Positions 18,911-26,932 of a DNA stretch of 64,000 nt are shown one piece after another (the stretch's first letter is position 1; each line of letters starts with the position of its first letter). The position numbers and the translations under genes are program-made. A model generated the notes under the pieces. It saw only the letters and a list, made by a program, of their open reading frames with translations. It had not been told where the DNA came from and did not search any database. The DNA lies in NCBI RefSeq assembly GCF_904846075.1, contig NZ_CAJGZH010000002.1, positions 1,101,274 through 1,165,273 on the forward strand. The letters are read 5' to 3'. Source of the stretch: Psychrobacter glacincola (GTDB lineage: Bacteria; Pseudomonadota; Gammaproteobacteria; Pseudomonadales; Moraxellaceae).

Positions 18911-18947
18911 TAATGTATATACATTAAAGAAACCATACGGTCGGTAT
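18911..18947 (-). promoter_or_regulatory. Candidate TetR operators upstream of the EmrE-like gene
   Basis: A perfect 16-base palindrome TAATGTATATACATTA lies at 18911-18926. Next to it, at 18935-18947, is ATACGGTCGGTAT, with the CGGTCGGTAT half-site style common in TetR-family operators. Both lie 37-73 bases upstream of the EmrE-like start, where a repressor would block transcription. Confidence 0.5.
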
Positions 18948-19097
18948 TCTATAGAAATATTCTAGCCATGTGAAGGGCTGTTTCTGATTTTTTTGTTTCG
19001 AGGGAGGTACAGATTGTTTTACTATTCAAAAAGATAGCCGACTTGTCTAATCAAATTAGCGCTAGATTTTATATCCAACTTACATAAATAAGGGTTT

Positions 19098-19152
19098 TGA
19101 CCATTTTTAGCCCATTTAGAGATTTATCGATTGAATTGAAGACACGCCCTAG
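19098..19152. repeat. Half copy of the MITE-like element (right end only)
   Basis: About 50 of 55 bases match the right end of the 19515-19690 element, including CCATTTTTA-CCCATTTAGAG and the tip GACACGCCCTAG. No matching left end was found upstream. It has the same orientation as the complete copy on the other side of tRNA-Asn. Confidence 0.7.
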
Positions 19153-19265
19153 TCAAAAAATAATATTTTAGCGGTCAAAATTTGCCAAAACAGCCCGCTT
19201 TATAAGGGATTACTGGTTATTTTTCACAGTTAACAACAATATTTATAATTAATGGCATAATAAGG

Positions 19266-19294
19266 TTGACAGCCTATAACAACTTGGCTAAAAT
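19266..19294 (+). promoter_or_regulatory. Promoter of tRNA-Asn
   Basis: A perfect -35 TTGACA (19266-19271), a 17-base spacer and a -10 TAAAAT (19289-19294), about 66 bases ahead of the tRNA. Confidence 0.8.
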
Positions 19295-19360
19295 GTGCCC
19301 CACATAACGCAAACAAGACAAGCAATAGCGCTTATCTAACTTATCGTTATACCAACTTAT

Positions 19361-19436
19361 TCTCCAATAGCTCAGTTGGTAGAGCAACGGACTGTTAATC
19401 CGTGTGTCCCTGGTTCGAGCCCAGGTTGGAGAGCCA
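19361..19436 (+). tRNA. tRNA-Asn (anticodon GUU)
   Basis: 76-base cloverleaf with encoded CCA. The acceptor stem TCTCCAA pairs with TTGGAGA. The anticodon loop CTGTTAATC gives GUU. The T-arm is GGTTCGAGCCC. Promoter upstream and terminator immediately downstream make it a single-gene unit. Confidence 0.97.
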
Positions 19437-19442
19437 TATACT

Positions 19443-19477
19443 AAAAACCTTCATCATTATTTGATGAAGGTTTTTTT
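19443..19477 (+). terminator. Terminator after tRNA-Asn
   Basis: A 14-pair stem AAAAACCTTCATCA / TGATGAAGGTTTTT and a T run start 7 bases past the tRNA. Confidence 0.9.
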
Positions 19478-19514
19478 ATGGTTGCCGTTTTCAATTAAGA
19501 GGATAGCCGCAATC

Positions 19515-19690
19515 TTAGGGCGTGTCCTCATTTTAAAAGTGGTGACAAAAATGAGATAAATTGCCGTCAAACAAGGACAGTAGCACAAATAATATCGAGA
19601 TATTAATAAGCTATTTGACGATGTTTGGCAAAATTTAGCCATTTTTATCCCATTTAGAGGTTAATCGATTGAATTGAGGACACGTCCTAG
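19515..19690. mobile_element. MITE-like element, about 175 bases, no transposase
   Basis: Terminal inverted repeats at 19516-19530 and 19675-19689 match at 14 of 15 positions. A weaker internal inverted repeat extends inward (AAATGAGATAAA on the left, TTTATCCCATTT on the right). It carries no gene. Partial copies occur elsewhere in the window at 4061, 11424, 12127, 19098 and 58724. The ends look like those of a DDE-type insertion sequence, but the parent family cannot be named from this window. Confidence 0.65.
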
Positions 19691-19810
19691 TACGATTGGC
19701 ATGGCTACGGTGTTCTTTTAGGCGTTTTTGTTGTATGGTAAAGATAGTTTTGATTGGGTTAATTTTTGTCTGAGTGCTTCACTCTTACTCACTAAAAATA
19801 ATGGTTTATT

Positions 19811-20152
19811 ATGATACCTGTACGTGTGAAAAATAAGTTTTCTGATCATCCGCAAAAAATCATGCGCCCGATCAGTATTCGTTTGTCTGAAGAGATGATT
19901 TCGCTATTAGAAGCCACTTCAAAAGAGTTGGGGTTTAAACGCATCCAAGGGCTTATTCGTTTATATATTCGCCAAGGGCTTGACCGCGATCATCAAGACT
20001 ACACCCTAGCCCATGACGAGGTGTTCATCGAAAGCCTGCGTAAACGCGGAGTCAGCCAGCGTATTATTGATGAGGCCATTGTTGTGACCCACAATAATAA
20101 TATTACTCACTCACTATCTGAGCTGCAAGAAAATGACCAAGCTCATGACTAA
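19811..20152 (+). CDS. Small protein with a ribbon-helix-helix-like region
   Basis: 113 residues. Residues about 17-58 (RPISIRLSEEMISLLEATSKELGFKRIQGLIRLYIRQGLDRD) have the pattern of a ribbon-helix-helix DNA-binding fold: a short strand followed by two amphipathic helices. The C-terminal 50 residues are polar and acidic and could bind a partner. No toxin gene lies beside it and no ribosome site is obvious at the ATG 19811; an internal ATG at 19862 is an alternative. A strong terminator follows, so it is a single-gene unit. Confidence 0.72.
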   Translation: MIPVRVKNKFSDHPQKIMRPISIRLSEEMISLLEATSKELGFKRIQGLIRLYIRQGLDRDHQDYTLAHDEVFIESLRKRGVSQRIIDEAIVVTHNNNITHSLSELQENDQAHD

Positions 20153-20188
20153 CCATTCAAACAGTCGTTAGCTGTTACTGCTGTCAAT

Positions 20189-20230
20189 AAAAAAGACTGA
20201 GTTTGCTTAACGGCACTCAGTCTTTTTTTT
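20189..20230 (+). terminator. Terminator after the ribbon-helix-helix gene
   Basis: Stem AAAAGACTGAGT / ACTCAGTCTTTT with a 12-base loop and a run of eight T, 37 bases past the stop. Confidence 0.9.
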
Positions 20231-20478
20231 GTGGGCGTAATAAAAATAGCTATTGTGAATAAAAATACCGATCATGATTGCTTGTCAGAACTTATTATAA
20301 ATAGTACGTCTCCTGCCCTTTTTTGCTGTCATATAACAAAAATATGCCTATTTTGCTTGCGATACAGCATTTAGCGATAATTAAACACAACCTCTCATCA
20401 AACGAGGTATATTAAGAAAACGCTCATTATTTTGTTGTCATTCTTTATTATCCATAAAGATTTTTAAGGAGGTGTACG
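20231..20478. other. Intergenic region ahead of the lipoprotein gene
   Basis: About 250 AT-rich bases with no supported frame. It ends with a strong ribosome site (AAGGAGGTG) for the gene at 20479. Confidence 0.4.
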
Positions 20479-21213
20479 ATGGCGAGTTTACATCAACGCT
20501 TGAATAAAGCTTTGTTATTGACGATTGCCTTAGCGATACTACCAATCGTTTCTGGTTGCTCACAGCCAACCGCGGATCCAACCAAAAAAACCATACCGAC
20601 CAACTCAGATCAGTGGCAGAAAAAACTCGGCACCACTTTTGAGCAGTTGCCTCAATCTGAGCAGCAATTACTCAGCCGCTACATGTTGCGAATGAAACTC
20701 AGCGGTGCCTATGAGTCGGGGGCGATGCCGCGTACCACTATCAAGCAAGCCCTTGTGCAACAGCGTGAATACGAACGATTACATCCAAACAATCCAACAG
20801 GTAAAAAAAGCCCCATCGTCAGCAGCCAGCCAGCTTATAGTGCCAATGCGCAGAACTACCCTGTCGCTCTACTACCAGTCAAAACCAGCGATAGTGACAG
20901 CTTAAATCAAGTAAAACTGCAGTTTATGCTCTCTAATCACGGCAAGGTCGCCATTCAAAGCTTTAAGGGCACACTGACCATGCAAGATGCTAACTTGGCG
21001 CAGGGCAAAAGCTTTAACGTACCACTAACACAGTTTGACCCGCCTATTAAACCAGAGCAGTCTGGCAAGATCATCATCGAGAGCAGTATTGAAGACATCA
21101 ACGTTATGCGTGCCATTAAAAACACCAAAGACTTGACCATCATGATCAGTAAAGGCACATTGATATTGGAGAATGGGCAGGAAATTAAGTTTGATGAGTC
21201 GCTAATGAAATAA
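20479..21213 (+). CDS. Lipoprotein of unknown function
   Basis: 244 residues. A lipoprotein signal (ALLLTIALAILPIVSGC, Cys at about 27) is followed by a polar linker and a region near residues 40-95 with FEQLPQSEQQLLSRYMLRMKLSGAYESGAMPRTTIKQALVQQREYE. The C-terminal half is a predicted beta-sandwich (LNQVKLQFMLSNHGKVAIQSFKGTLTMQDA...SGKIIIESSIEDIN) resembling a FxLYD-like fold used for protein interactions. A very strong ribosome site precedes the ATG. It is followed by tRNA genes on the other strand. Function unknown. Confidence 0.82.
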   Translation: MASLHQRLNKALLLTIALAILPIVSGCSQPTADPTKKTIPTNSDQWQKKLGTTFEQLPQSEQQLLSRYMLRMKLSGAYESGAMPRTTIKQALVQQREYERLHPNNPTGKKSPIVSSQPAYSANAQNYPVALLPVKTSDSDSLNQVKLQFMLSNHGKVAIQSFKGTLTMQDANLAQGKSFNVPLTQFDPPIKPEQSGKIIIESSIEDINVMRAIKNTKDLTIMISKGTLILENGQEIKFDESLMK

Positions 21214-21261
21214 AAAAGTGCTGCAAAGTATTTATAAAATTATAGGATAAATATCCAGCAT

Positions 21262-21299
21262 AAAAAAAGCCCCAATCATCACTGATTGGGGCTTTTTTC
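21262..21299 (-). terminator. Terminator of the downstream tRNA-Ser copy
   Basis: Stem GCCCCAATCA / TGATTGGGGC flanked by A and T runs, directly after the tRNA on the minus strand. Compare the sister hairpin at 21437-21473, which has compensating base changes. Confidence 0.85.
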
Positions 21300-21304
21300 G
21301 AATT

Positions 21305-21395
21305 TGGAGGAGACGGAGAGATTCGAACTCTCGAAGGGCTACAAACCCTTGTCGGTTTTCAAGACCGGTGCATTCAACCACTCTGCCACGTCTCC
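21305..21395 (-). tRNA. tRNA-Ser (anticodon UGA), copy 2
   Basis: 91 bases on the minus strand with encoded CCA. Acceptor GGAGACG / CGTCTCC, a long variable arm as in class II tRNAs, and anticodon loop CTTGAAA giving UGA. Identical to the copy at 21479-21569. Confidence 0.96.
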
Positions 21396-21406
21396 ATTGG
21401 TGGACT

Positions 21407-21434
21407 ATTATAGCGATATAAAATAAAAATGCAA
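21407..21434 (-). promoter_or_regulatory. Promoter of tRNA-Ser copy 2
   Basis: On the minus strand: TTGCAT (21429-21434), a 16-base spacer, TATAAT (21407-21412). Same boxes and spacing as in the other copy. Confidence 0.75.
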
Positions 21435-21436
21435 CA

Positions 21437-21473
21437 AAAAAAGCCGCAATCATTAATAATGATTGCGGCTTTC
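21437..21473 (-). terminator. Terminator of the upstream tRNA-Ser copy
   Basis: Stem GCCGCAATCATT / AATGATTGCGGC between an A run and a T run on the minus strand, directly following tRNA-Ser copy 1. Confidence 0.8.
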
Positions 21474-21478
21474 GAATT

Positions 21479-21569
21479 TGGAGGAGACGGAGAGATTCGA
21501 ACTCTCGAAGGGCTACAAACCCTTGTCGGTTTTCAAGACCGGTGCATTCAACCACTCTGCCACGTCTCC
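21479..21569 (-). tRNA. tRNA-Ser (anticodon UGA), copy 1
   Basis: Same 91-base sequence as copy 2, with acceptor GGAGACG / CGTCTCC, anticodon UGA, long variable arm and encoded CCA. The repeat period between copies is 174 bases. Confidence 0.96.
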
Positions 21570-21580
21570 ATTTGTGCGTT

Positions 21581-21608
21581 ATTATAGCGATATAACATAA
21601 GAATGCAA
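21581..21608 (-). promoter_or_regulatory. Promoter of tRNA-Ser copy 1
   Basis: On the minus strand: TTGCAT (21603-21608), a 16-base spacer, TATAAT (21581-21586), 12 bases ahead of the tRNA. Confidence 0.78.
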
Positions 21609-21731
21609 GCAATTAATTGCATGAATTTAAATTATTTTGATGCTATCGTTGATTCAGTTTAAAAGAGAGTCAAGGCAACTGCATGCAGATATATATATGA
21701 CGCTTGCCGCGAGGTTAGCGCGGTCACTCTA

Positions 21732-22922
21732 TTATAGAGAATTGACGATATGTTTTTTATGAGATGCCAGATGTAGACACATATCTAGTAGTCTATTGGC
21801 ATAACCCCATTCGTTGTCATACCATGCAAAAACCTTGTACTGGCTACCCACTTGCATGAGCTGCTGACCATCAATGATCAAAGACTCTGTCTGATGGATA
21901 AAATCACTGGATACCAATGGTTCATCCGTATAAGCCATGATGTCACGCAAATGTGCCTGACTGGCAGATTTGAGTGCCTCGCGGACTGCCTCGACAGACA
22001 CATCGGGCTTATCAAAAACAAAGGTCACATCAATAGCGGCTACATCAATGGTAGGCACTCGTATCGAATGGCCATTTATCTTGCCTACCATAGCAGGTAG
22101 CACACGCTCTGTCGCCGCGATACTGCTAGAGGTGGTCGGGATAATGTTGTAACCAGAAGCTCGTGCGCGTCTTGGGTCACGGTGCGCTTGATCAAGCACT
22201 GTCTGATCAGCGGTGACAGCATGAATCTCCGTCATCATCGCTGACTTTACCCCAAATGCGGTATCAAGCGTCGCAATCAAGGGAACCAAGGCCTGCGTGG
22301 TACAAGAAACGCTCGATATAATCGGCAGCTCACGTGTTAGCTCATCAGTATTAACGCCCATAACGATACAAGCATCGACATCATCGAATGGTGCAGCACC
22401 GATAATCACCTGCTGCGCGCCAGCCTCTATGTGCAGTTGTGCTTGCTCATAAGAGCGAAAATGTCCGGTACATTCTAGTACCACATCGACACCCAGCGCC
22501 TCCCAAGGCAACTGCGCAGGGTTAGGTTCCGAGAATAAATTGATACAGTAGGTATAATTGTTTTTTGTGAGACAAAGCTGTGTGGCGCTATTATTGTTAC
22601 CGTCATCGCTCGCTTCATCGTTGCTACTCGCCACAATATCAGCACTGACCCCAAGGCGACTTAGGCGACCATGCGTGCTGTCAAACTTTAATAAATGCAG
22701 CAAAATATCCGCTGGTGCTAAATCATTAATTGCCACCACATGGATCGCACGGCCTAATACCTCAAAGCGCTCTAGCAATGCCCGCAACACATTGCGCCCT
22801 ATACGTCCAAAACCATTGATAGCAATCCTCAGTGGCTGTGTATGCTTACTAGATGCATGAAACGCCGCTGCTGCTACTGGGTCAGACGTTAATTGATACG
22901 TGGCGCTCGAAAAATCAGGCAT
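21732..22922 (-). CDS. Glyceraldehyde-3-phosphate dehydrogenase family protein, atypical
   Basis: 396 residues against the usual 330-340. After a 30-residue N-terminal extension comes the NAD site RIAINGFGRIGRNVLRALLE. The catalytic Cys lies in SSVSCTTQALVPL, where the usual SCTTN has Gln in place of Asn. The catalytic His follows in EIHAVTADQ. RRARASGYNIIPTTSSSIAATERVLPAMVGKINGHSIRVPTIDVAAIDV and WYDNEWGYANRLLD are standard. A Ser/Asp/Asn-rich insertion (about residues 98-118) accounts for more of the extra length. It may be a gluconeogenic GAPDH or an erythrose-4-phosphate dehydrogenase-like enzyme. Confidence 0.85.
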   Translation of the reverse strand: MPDFSSATYQLTSDPVAAAAFHASSKHTQPLRIAINGFGRIGRNVLRALLERFEVLGRAIHVVAINDLAPADILLHLLKFDSTHGRLSRLGVSADIVASSNDEASDDGNNNSATQLCLTKNNYTYCINLFSEPNPAQLPWEALGVDVVLECTGHFRSYEQAQLHIEAGAQQVIIGAAPFDDVDACIVMGVNTDELTRELPIISSVSCTTQALVPLIATLDTAFGVKSAMMTEIHAVTADQTVLDQAHRDPRRARASGYNIIPTTSSSIAATERVLPAMVGKINGHSIRVPTIDVAAIDVTFVFDKPDVSVEAVREALKSASQAHLRDIMAYTDEPLVSSDFIHQTESLIIDGQQLMQVGSQYKVFAWYDNEWGYANRLLDMCLHLASHKKHIVNSL

Positions 22923-23098
22923 AAAAGGATATCGCTATAAAGTGATAAAAAAATTGAGCACTACAAAGTCAGCGCTACAATGAGACAAAACCAACAAGTC
23001 GTTAATCGGCTCTAAGGATTGTTATATAAAAGCTAAATGGCTTTGGTGAATGCTTGAACCCTGAATTGTTATACTCAGTATCAAGACGCCATTCAGTA

Positions 23099-25018
23099 TT
23101 AGGGCGTTATAAAAATCAGTGCCAAACGAATGGCATTGTAATCAATACTTTGCTTAAGATGATCGAATATTGGACGCAATTTAATACTGCCATCATCATT
23201 GAAATCATTTGGATTATTGGCGACTTTAATCGCGACGTAGGCATTGCCAACCGCCGTCATCACCTCATCCTCTGGCCGCAAATGATCACAAGCGAGACTT
23301 GGATCTTGTGATTTTAGGTCAGCAATATGACGCATAATCGTTGATTGTGATAGCTGACGGGCTTGCGAGATTTCTGCAATCGACAAGCTCTCTTCTAACA
23401 ACACTCTGGTCGCAAGCAAGGTACTGTCCGACTTATCAGAAACTTGATTGCCCAGTTTCTGTTTTTTATATATTTGCGCTTGTTGTTGCTCGCGGCGCTT
23501 TTTTTGCAAAGTGGCATAAGCATCAATCACTGATTTACTCAGCGTACCGCCCGATTTTAAAATAAATTTTTCATGTGCCTGCGTCATGCTCTCTTCATCA
23601 AGCATCGCATAATTGGCATCGGCTTCTTCTGACAGCACCAAAAACCGTTTGTCCGCGCCGCGTGCTAGCGGATCAAGCTGCAAACTCATGTCGTTCATAC
23701 CGAGCAGCTGCAAACCTGCCAGCGACTTTAACCGTGACAATGCCACATAGCCCTGCCCCAACTCAAAAGTACGTGATAAATCAATCTCAGCAGCATCGAG
23801 GGTCATGCCTTGTGACTTATGAATGGTAATTGCCCATGCCAGACAAAGCGGTACTTGCTCATAGCTTGCTAGCACGTCACCGGTCTCATCTTCGATGATC
23901 CATTCTTCAGGCTCAGCGATGACTTCACGCCCTGAATTGAGCCGAACCACGGGCATTTTTTGCGTCGTTGGCTTTTTGGCTTTCTCTTTTATGGCTTTTT
24001 TACCTTTGCCTTTTACATTCTTATCAGTCTCACTTTCAGCACTGTCGTCATCGTCTTCGATTAAATCATCACTACTGTCTTTGCTATCATCGATTTTAAC
24101 AGCAGCAAAGCCAATCAGCTCACCCATCGTACCGTTGGACACGCCAAGTTCGGTATTGTTTTTGATAAACATCACTTTGGCACCGACTTTTAGTACCAAA
24201 TCATCTTGGGTACGTACCGTTTTTTTAAGGGTCTCAACCAATTTACTGTCGCCCGTAGATGTGGCGGTAAAGCGCATCATCTCGCCCTCTAACGCGGCAA
24301 GCTCTTTATCATTGATGCTATTAACGTTGAGGTTGTGGGTATAAAGACGGGTACGTTTGATATCGACATTTTGATCAAAAGTCGCCTCCAGCGCGGCAAT
24401 CGATTCAAAAGTGACTTCCTGACGGCGAATTTGGTTGAGAATATCGTCCAAATCAAGCCCGCCATTTGCCGCTTCACTAACCTGCCTGTGTTGCTCAGAC
24501 AGATAGCAAATATGGAACTTGGCATCAAGCCACGCTTCAGACATAAAGGCAAATTTTTCACGGTTGGTTTCACCCTTACTACCAATCGGCGGCAGCTGGA
24601 AAAAATCGCCCGCCACGACCACTTGAATGCCACCAAAGGCTTTGTCATTTTTACGGACATGCTTGAGTACTTGGCTAACCAAATTGAGCTGCTTAGCATG
24701 CAACATCGATATCTCATCAATGACCAATACCGCGGTGTCTTTTAGTCGGTCTGCCAAAAACTGCTTGCGTGATAACGTAGTCAAGTCGCGGTCGCTTAAC
24801 TCATCTTTGATACCGATGCCGGACCAGCTATGAATCGTTGTGCCATTCATGTGTGTGGCAGCAATACCGGTACTCGCAGTAACGGCCACAGGCACACGGC
24901 GCGCACGCAGGTAGTCGATATATTGATTGAGAGTATAAGTCTTACCTGAACCTGCTGAGCCAGTCAAAAAGACATTTTGACCCGTTTTTAAGATATCAAG
25001 AGCAGAAGATTGACGCAT
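23099..25018 (-). CDS. PIF1-like DNA helicase with C-terminal helix-turn-helix region
   Basis: 639 residues. Superfamily 1B helicase motifs are visible: Walker A GSAGSGKTYTLN (about 21), TASTGIAATHMNGTTIHSW, Walker B VLVIDEISML (about 97-106), GDFFQLPPIG, and motif VI-type LAWAITIHKSQGMTLDAAEIDL with YVALSR. Between the motifs sits a low-complexity block near residues 315-355, first Asp/Ser/Glu-rich, then Lys-rich. The C-terminal 150 residues hold a Gln/Lys-rich helix and a helix-turn-helix (SIAEISQARQLSQSTIMRHIADLK) of the type appended to RecQ/PIF1-like helicases. Likely role: 5'-3' unwinding in genome maintenance. It is a stand-alone gene. Confidence 0.88.
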   Translation of the reverse strand: MRQSSALDILKTGQNVFLTGSAGSGKTYTLNQYIDYLRARRVPVAVTASTGIAATHMNGTTIHSWSGIGIKDELSDRDLTTLSRKQFLADRLKDTAVLVIDEISMLHAKQLNLVSQVLKHVRKNDKAFGGIQVVVAGDFFQLPPIGSKGETNREKFAFMSEAWLDAKFHICYLSEQHRQVSEAANGGLDLDDILNQIRRQEVTFESIAALEATFDQNVDIKRTRLYTHNLNVNSINDKELAALEGEMMRFTATSTGDSKLVETLKKTVRTQDDLVLKVGAKVMFIKNNTELGVSNGTMGELIGFAAVKIDDSKDSSDDLIEDDDDSAESETDKNVKGKGKKAIKEKAKKPTTQKMPVVRLNSGREVIAEPEEWIIEDETGDVLASYEQVPLCLAWAITIHKSQGMTLDAAEIDLSRTFELGQGYVALSRLKSLAGLQLLGMNDMSLQLDPLARGADKRFLVLSEEADANYAMLDEESMTQAHEKFILKSGGTLSKSVIDAYATLQKKRREQQQAQIYKKQKLGNQVSDKSDSTLLATRVLLEESLSIAEISQARQLSQSTIMRHIADLKSQDPSLACDHLRPEDEVMTAVGNAYVAIKVANNPNDFNDDGSIKLRPIFDHLKQSIDYNAIRLALIFITP

Positions 25019-25308
25019 ATATCTAAACCAATTAAGTTAATAGTAATAAGAAAAACAGCTTAAGAGCAAATAATAAGAGAAAAAGCTGCTAACAATTATA
25101 GCAGCTACATCCGTTTCGCGGACGACTTTAACCCTGATAAGCCACATAACTTAAAGTTATACGATACGAAATATATCATTATAAAAAGTCATTATCGCTC
25201 ATCGCTAAAGCTCAGTACGATAGGGTCATAGCTTGGTCAGGATGGCCAAATATTTATGCTTAAGTCGTTTGTTCTTAAATAGCCATAATACACAACAAGG
25301 AGTCGTTA

Positions 25309-26835
25309 ATGTTATACGCCTATCCCAATACTGAAAATAGTCCTGTTCAATTCCGCAAAAAATATGACAACTTCATCAATGGTGAGTGGGTCGCGCCAAT
25401 CAATGGTGAATACTTTGACAACTCAAGTCCAATCGATGGTAAAACCTTCTGTCAGATTGCGCGCTCTAAAGCTGCCGATGTTGAAGCTGCACTAGATGCC
25501 GCTCATGCTGCAAAAGACGCATGGGGCAAAACCAGTGTCACTGATCGCTCCAATATGTTGCTCAAACTTGCCGATGGTATCGAAGCCAATTTAGAGGCAA
25601 TCGCTATCGCTGAAAGCTATGAGAATGGCAAACCAGTACGTGAGACCCTCGCCGCTGATATTCCAATCGCCATTGACCATTTGCGTTATTTTGCGGGCGT
25701 TATCCGCGCACAAGAAGGCGGCATTAGCCAAATTGATGAAGATACGGTTGCCTATCATTTTCATGAGCCGCTTGGTGTCGTTGGTCAAATCATTCCTTGG
25801 AACTTCCCTATTCTAATGGCGATTTGGAAAATCGCCCCAGCCCTTGCTGCGGGTAACTGTATCGTCCTCAAGCCTGCCGAGCAAACCCCTGCGTCTGTTT
25901 TATACATGCTTGACGTCATAGGCGCGGCGGATATTTTACCAAAAGGCGTACTAAACGTCATTAACGGCTTTGGTGTAGAAGCTGGTAAACCAATCGCTTC
26001 CAACCCGCGTATCGATAAAGTGTCCTTTACGGGTGAGACCACCACTGGTCGCTTAATCATGCAATACGCCAGTGAAAATATCATTCCGGTCACGCTAGAG
26101 CTGGGCGGTAAAAGTCCAAATATCTTCTTTGCTGATATCATGGACGAAGACGATGACTTCTTAGATAAAGCGGTTGAAGGTTTGGTCATGTTTGCGCTAA
26201 ACCAAGGTGAAGTTTGTACTTGCCCATCACGCGCCCTCGTACACGAAAGCATCTACGATGAATTTATGAAACGCTGTATCGCTCGCGTAAAAGCTATCAA
26301 AATGGGCAACCCACTTGATACCGACACCATGATTGGCGCGCAAGCCAGCTCAGATCAGTTAGAAAAAATCCTATCTTATCTTGATATTGGTAAAAAAGAA
26401 GGTGCAAAAGTCCTTGTAGGCGGTGAACTTGCTAAACATGATGGCGATATGGCAAACGGTTATTATGTGCAGCCAACGATCTTTGAAGGCACCAATGATA
26501 TGCGCGTGTTCCAAGAAGAAATCTTTGGCCCCGTACTCGCTGTCACCACTTTTAAAGACGATGAAGAAGCGATGGCACTCGCCAATGATACTTTATATGG
26601 TCTTGGTGCTGGCGTCTGGACGCGTAACGGCACTCGCGCATATCGTTTCGGTCGTGGCATTAAAGCTGGTCGCGTTTGGACCAACTGTTATCACCTTTAT
26701 CCTGCGCATTCAGCCTTTGGCGGTTACAAGCAATCTGGTATTGGCCGCGAAAACCATCTGATGATGCTTGATCATTATCAACAAACCAAAAACATGCTGG
26801 TCTCTTATAGTCCTAAAGCGATGGGCTTCTTTTAA
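25309..26835 (+). CDS. aldB: NAD-dependent acetaldehyde dehydrogenase, AldB/ExaC type
   Basis: 508 residues, nearly collinear with E. coli AldB. Shared blocks are [65 protein letters not shown], catalytic Glu in [18 protein letters not shown], catalytic Cys in [13 protein letters not shown], and [28 protein letters not shown]. It oxidises acetaldehyde and other short aldehydes to the acid. The ATG follows an excellent ribosome site (AAGGAG). Next to adhP and a DUF779 gene, it forms an ethanol-to-acetate module. Acetate use also needs the aceA gene further along the window. Confidence 0.93.
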   Translation: MLYAYPNTENSPVQFRKKYDNFINGEWVAPINGEYFDNSSPIDGKTFCQIARSKAADVEAALDAAHAAKDAWGKTSVTDRSNMLLKLADGIEANLEAIAIAESYENGKPVRETLAADIPIAIDHLRYFAGVIRAQEGGISQIDEDTVAYHFHEPLGVVGQIIPWNFPILMAIWKIAPALAAGNCIVLKPAEQTPASVLYMLDVIGAADILPKGVLNVINGFGVEAGKPIASNPRIDKVSFTGETTTGRLIMQYASENIIPVTLELGGKSPNIFFADIMDEDDDFLDKAVEGLVMFALNQGEVCTCPSRALVHESIYDEFMKRCIARVKAIKMGNPLDTDTMIGAQASSDQLEKILSYLDIGKKEGAKVLVGGELAKHDGDMANGYYVQPTIFEGTNDMRVFQEEIFGPVLAVTTFKDDEEAMALANDTLYGLGAGVWTRNGTRAYRFGRGIKAGRVWTNCYHLYPAHSAFGGYKQSGIGRENHLMMLDHYQQTKNMLVSYSPKAMGFF

Positions 26836-26932
26836 TTCTGTTTTTCAAAGCACTTTATGGCAAAACTGTAAAGTGCGACCTCGATGCTCGCCGAGCATCT
26901 TAATGTAAAGAACGATGACAAGGAGTTACAAC

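Larger units (their letters stand above)
18948..19360. other. Intergenic region upstream of tRNA-Asn
   Basis: Contains a half copy of the MITE-like element (19098-19152) and the tRNA-Asn promoter (19266-19294). Nothing else recognised; no coding frame supported. Confidence 0.5.

Noticed and set aside
21232..21612. Minus-strand frame with an internal repeat around WRRGRVVECTGLENRQGF
   Set aside because: It is a translation of the two tandem tRNA-Ser genes and their flanks, a well-known false protein.
23098..23110. Further remnant of the MITE-like end at the helicase stop (ACGCCCTAA)
   Set aside because: Only about 8 matching bases; too short to separate from chance.
23895..24745. Plus-strand frames of 136-149 residues opposite the helicase
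   Set aside because: Ser/Leu-rich mirror of the charged block in the helicase and of its conserved motifs; no independent support.
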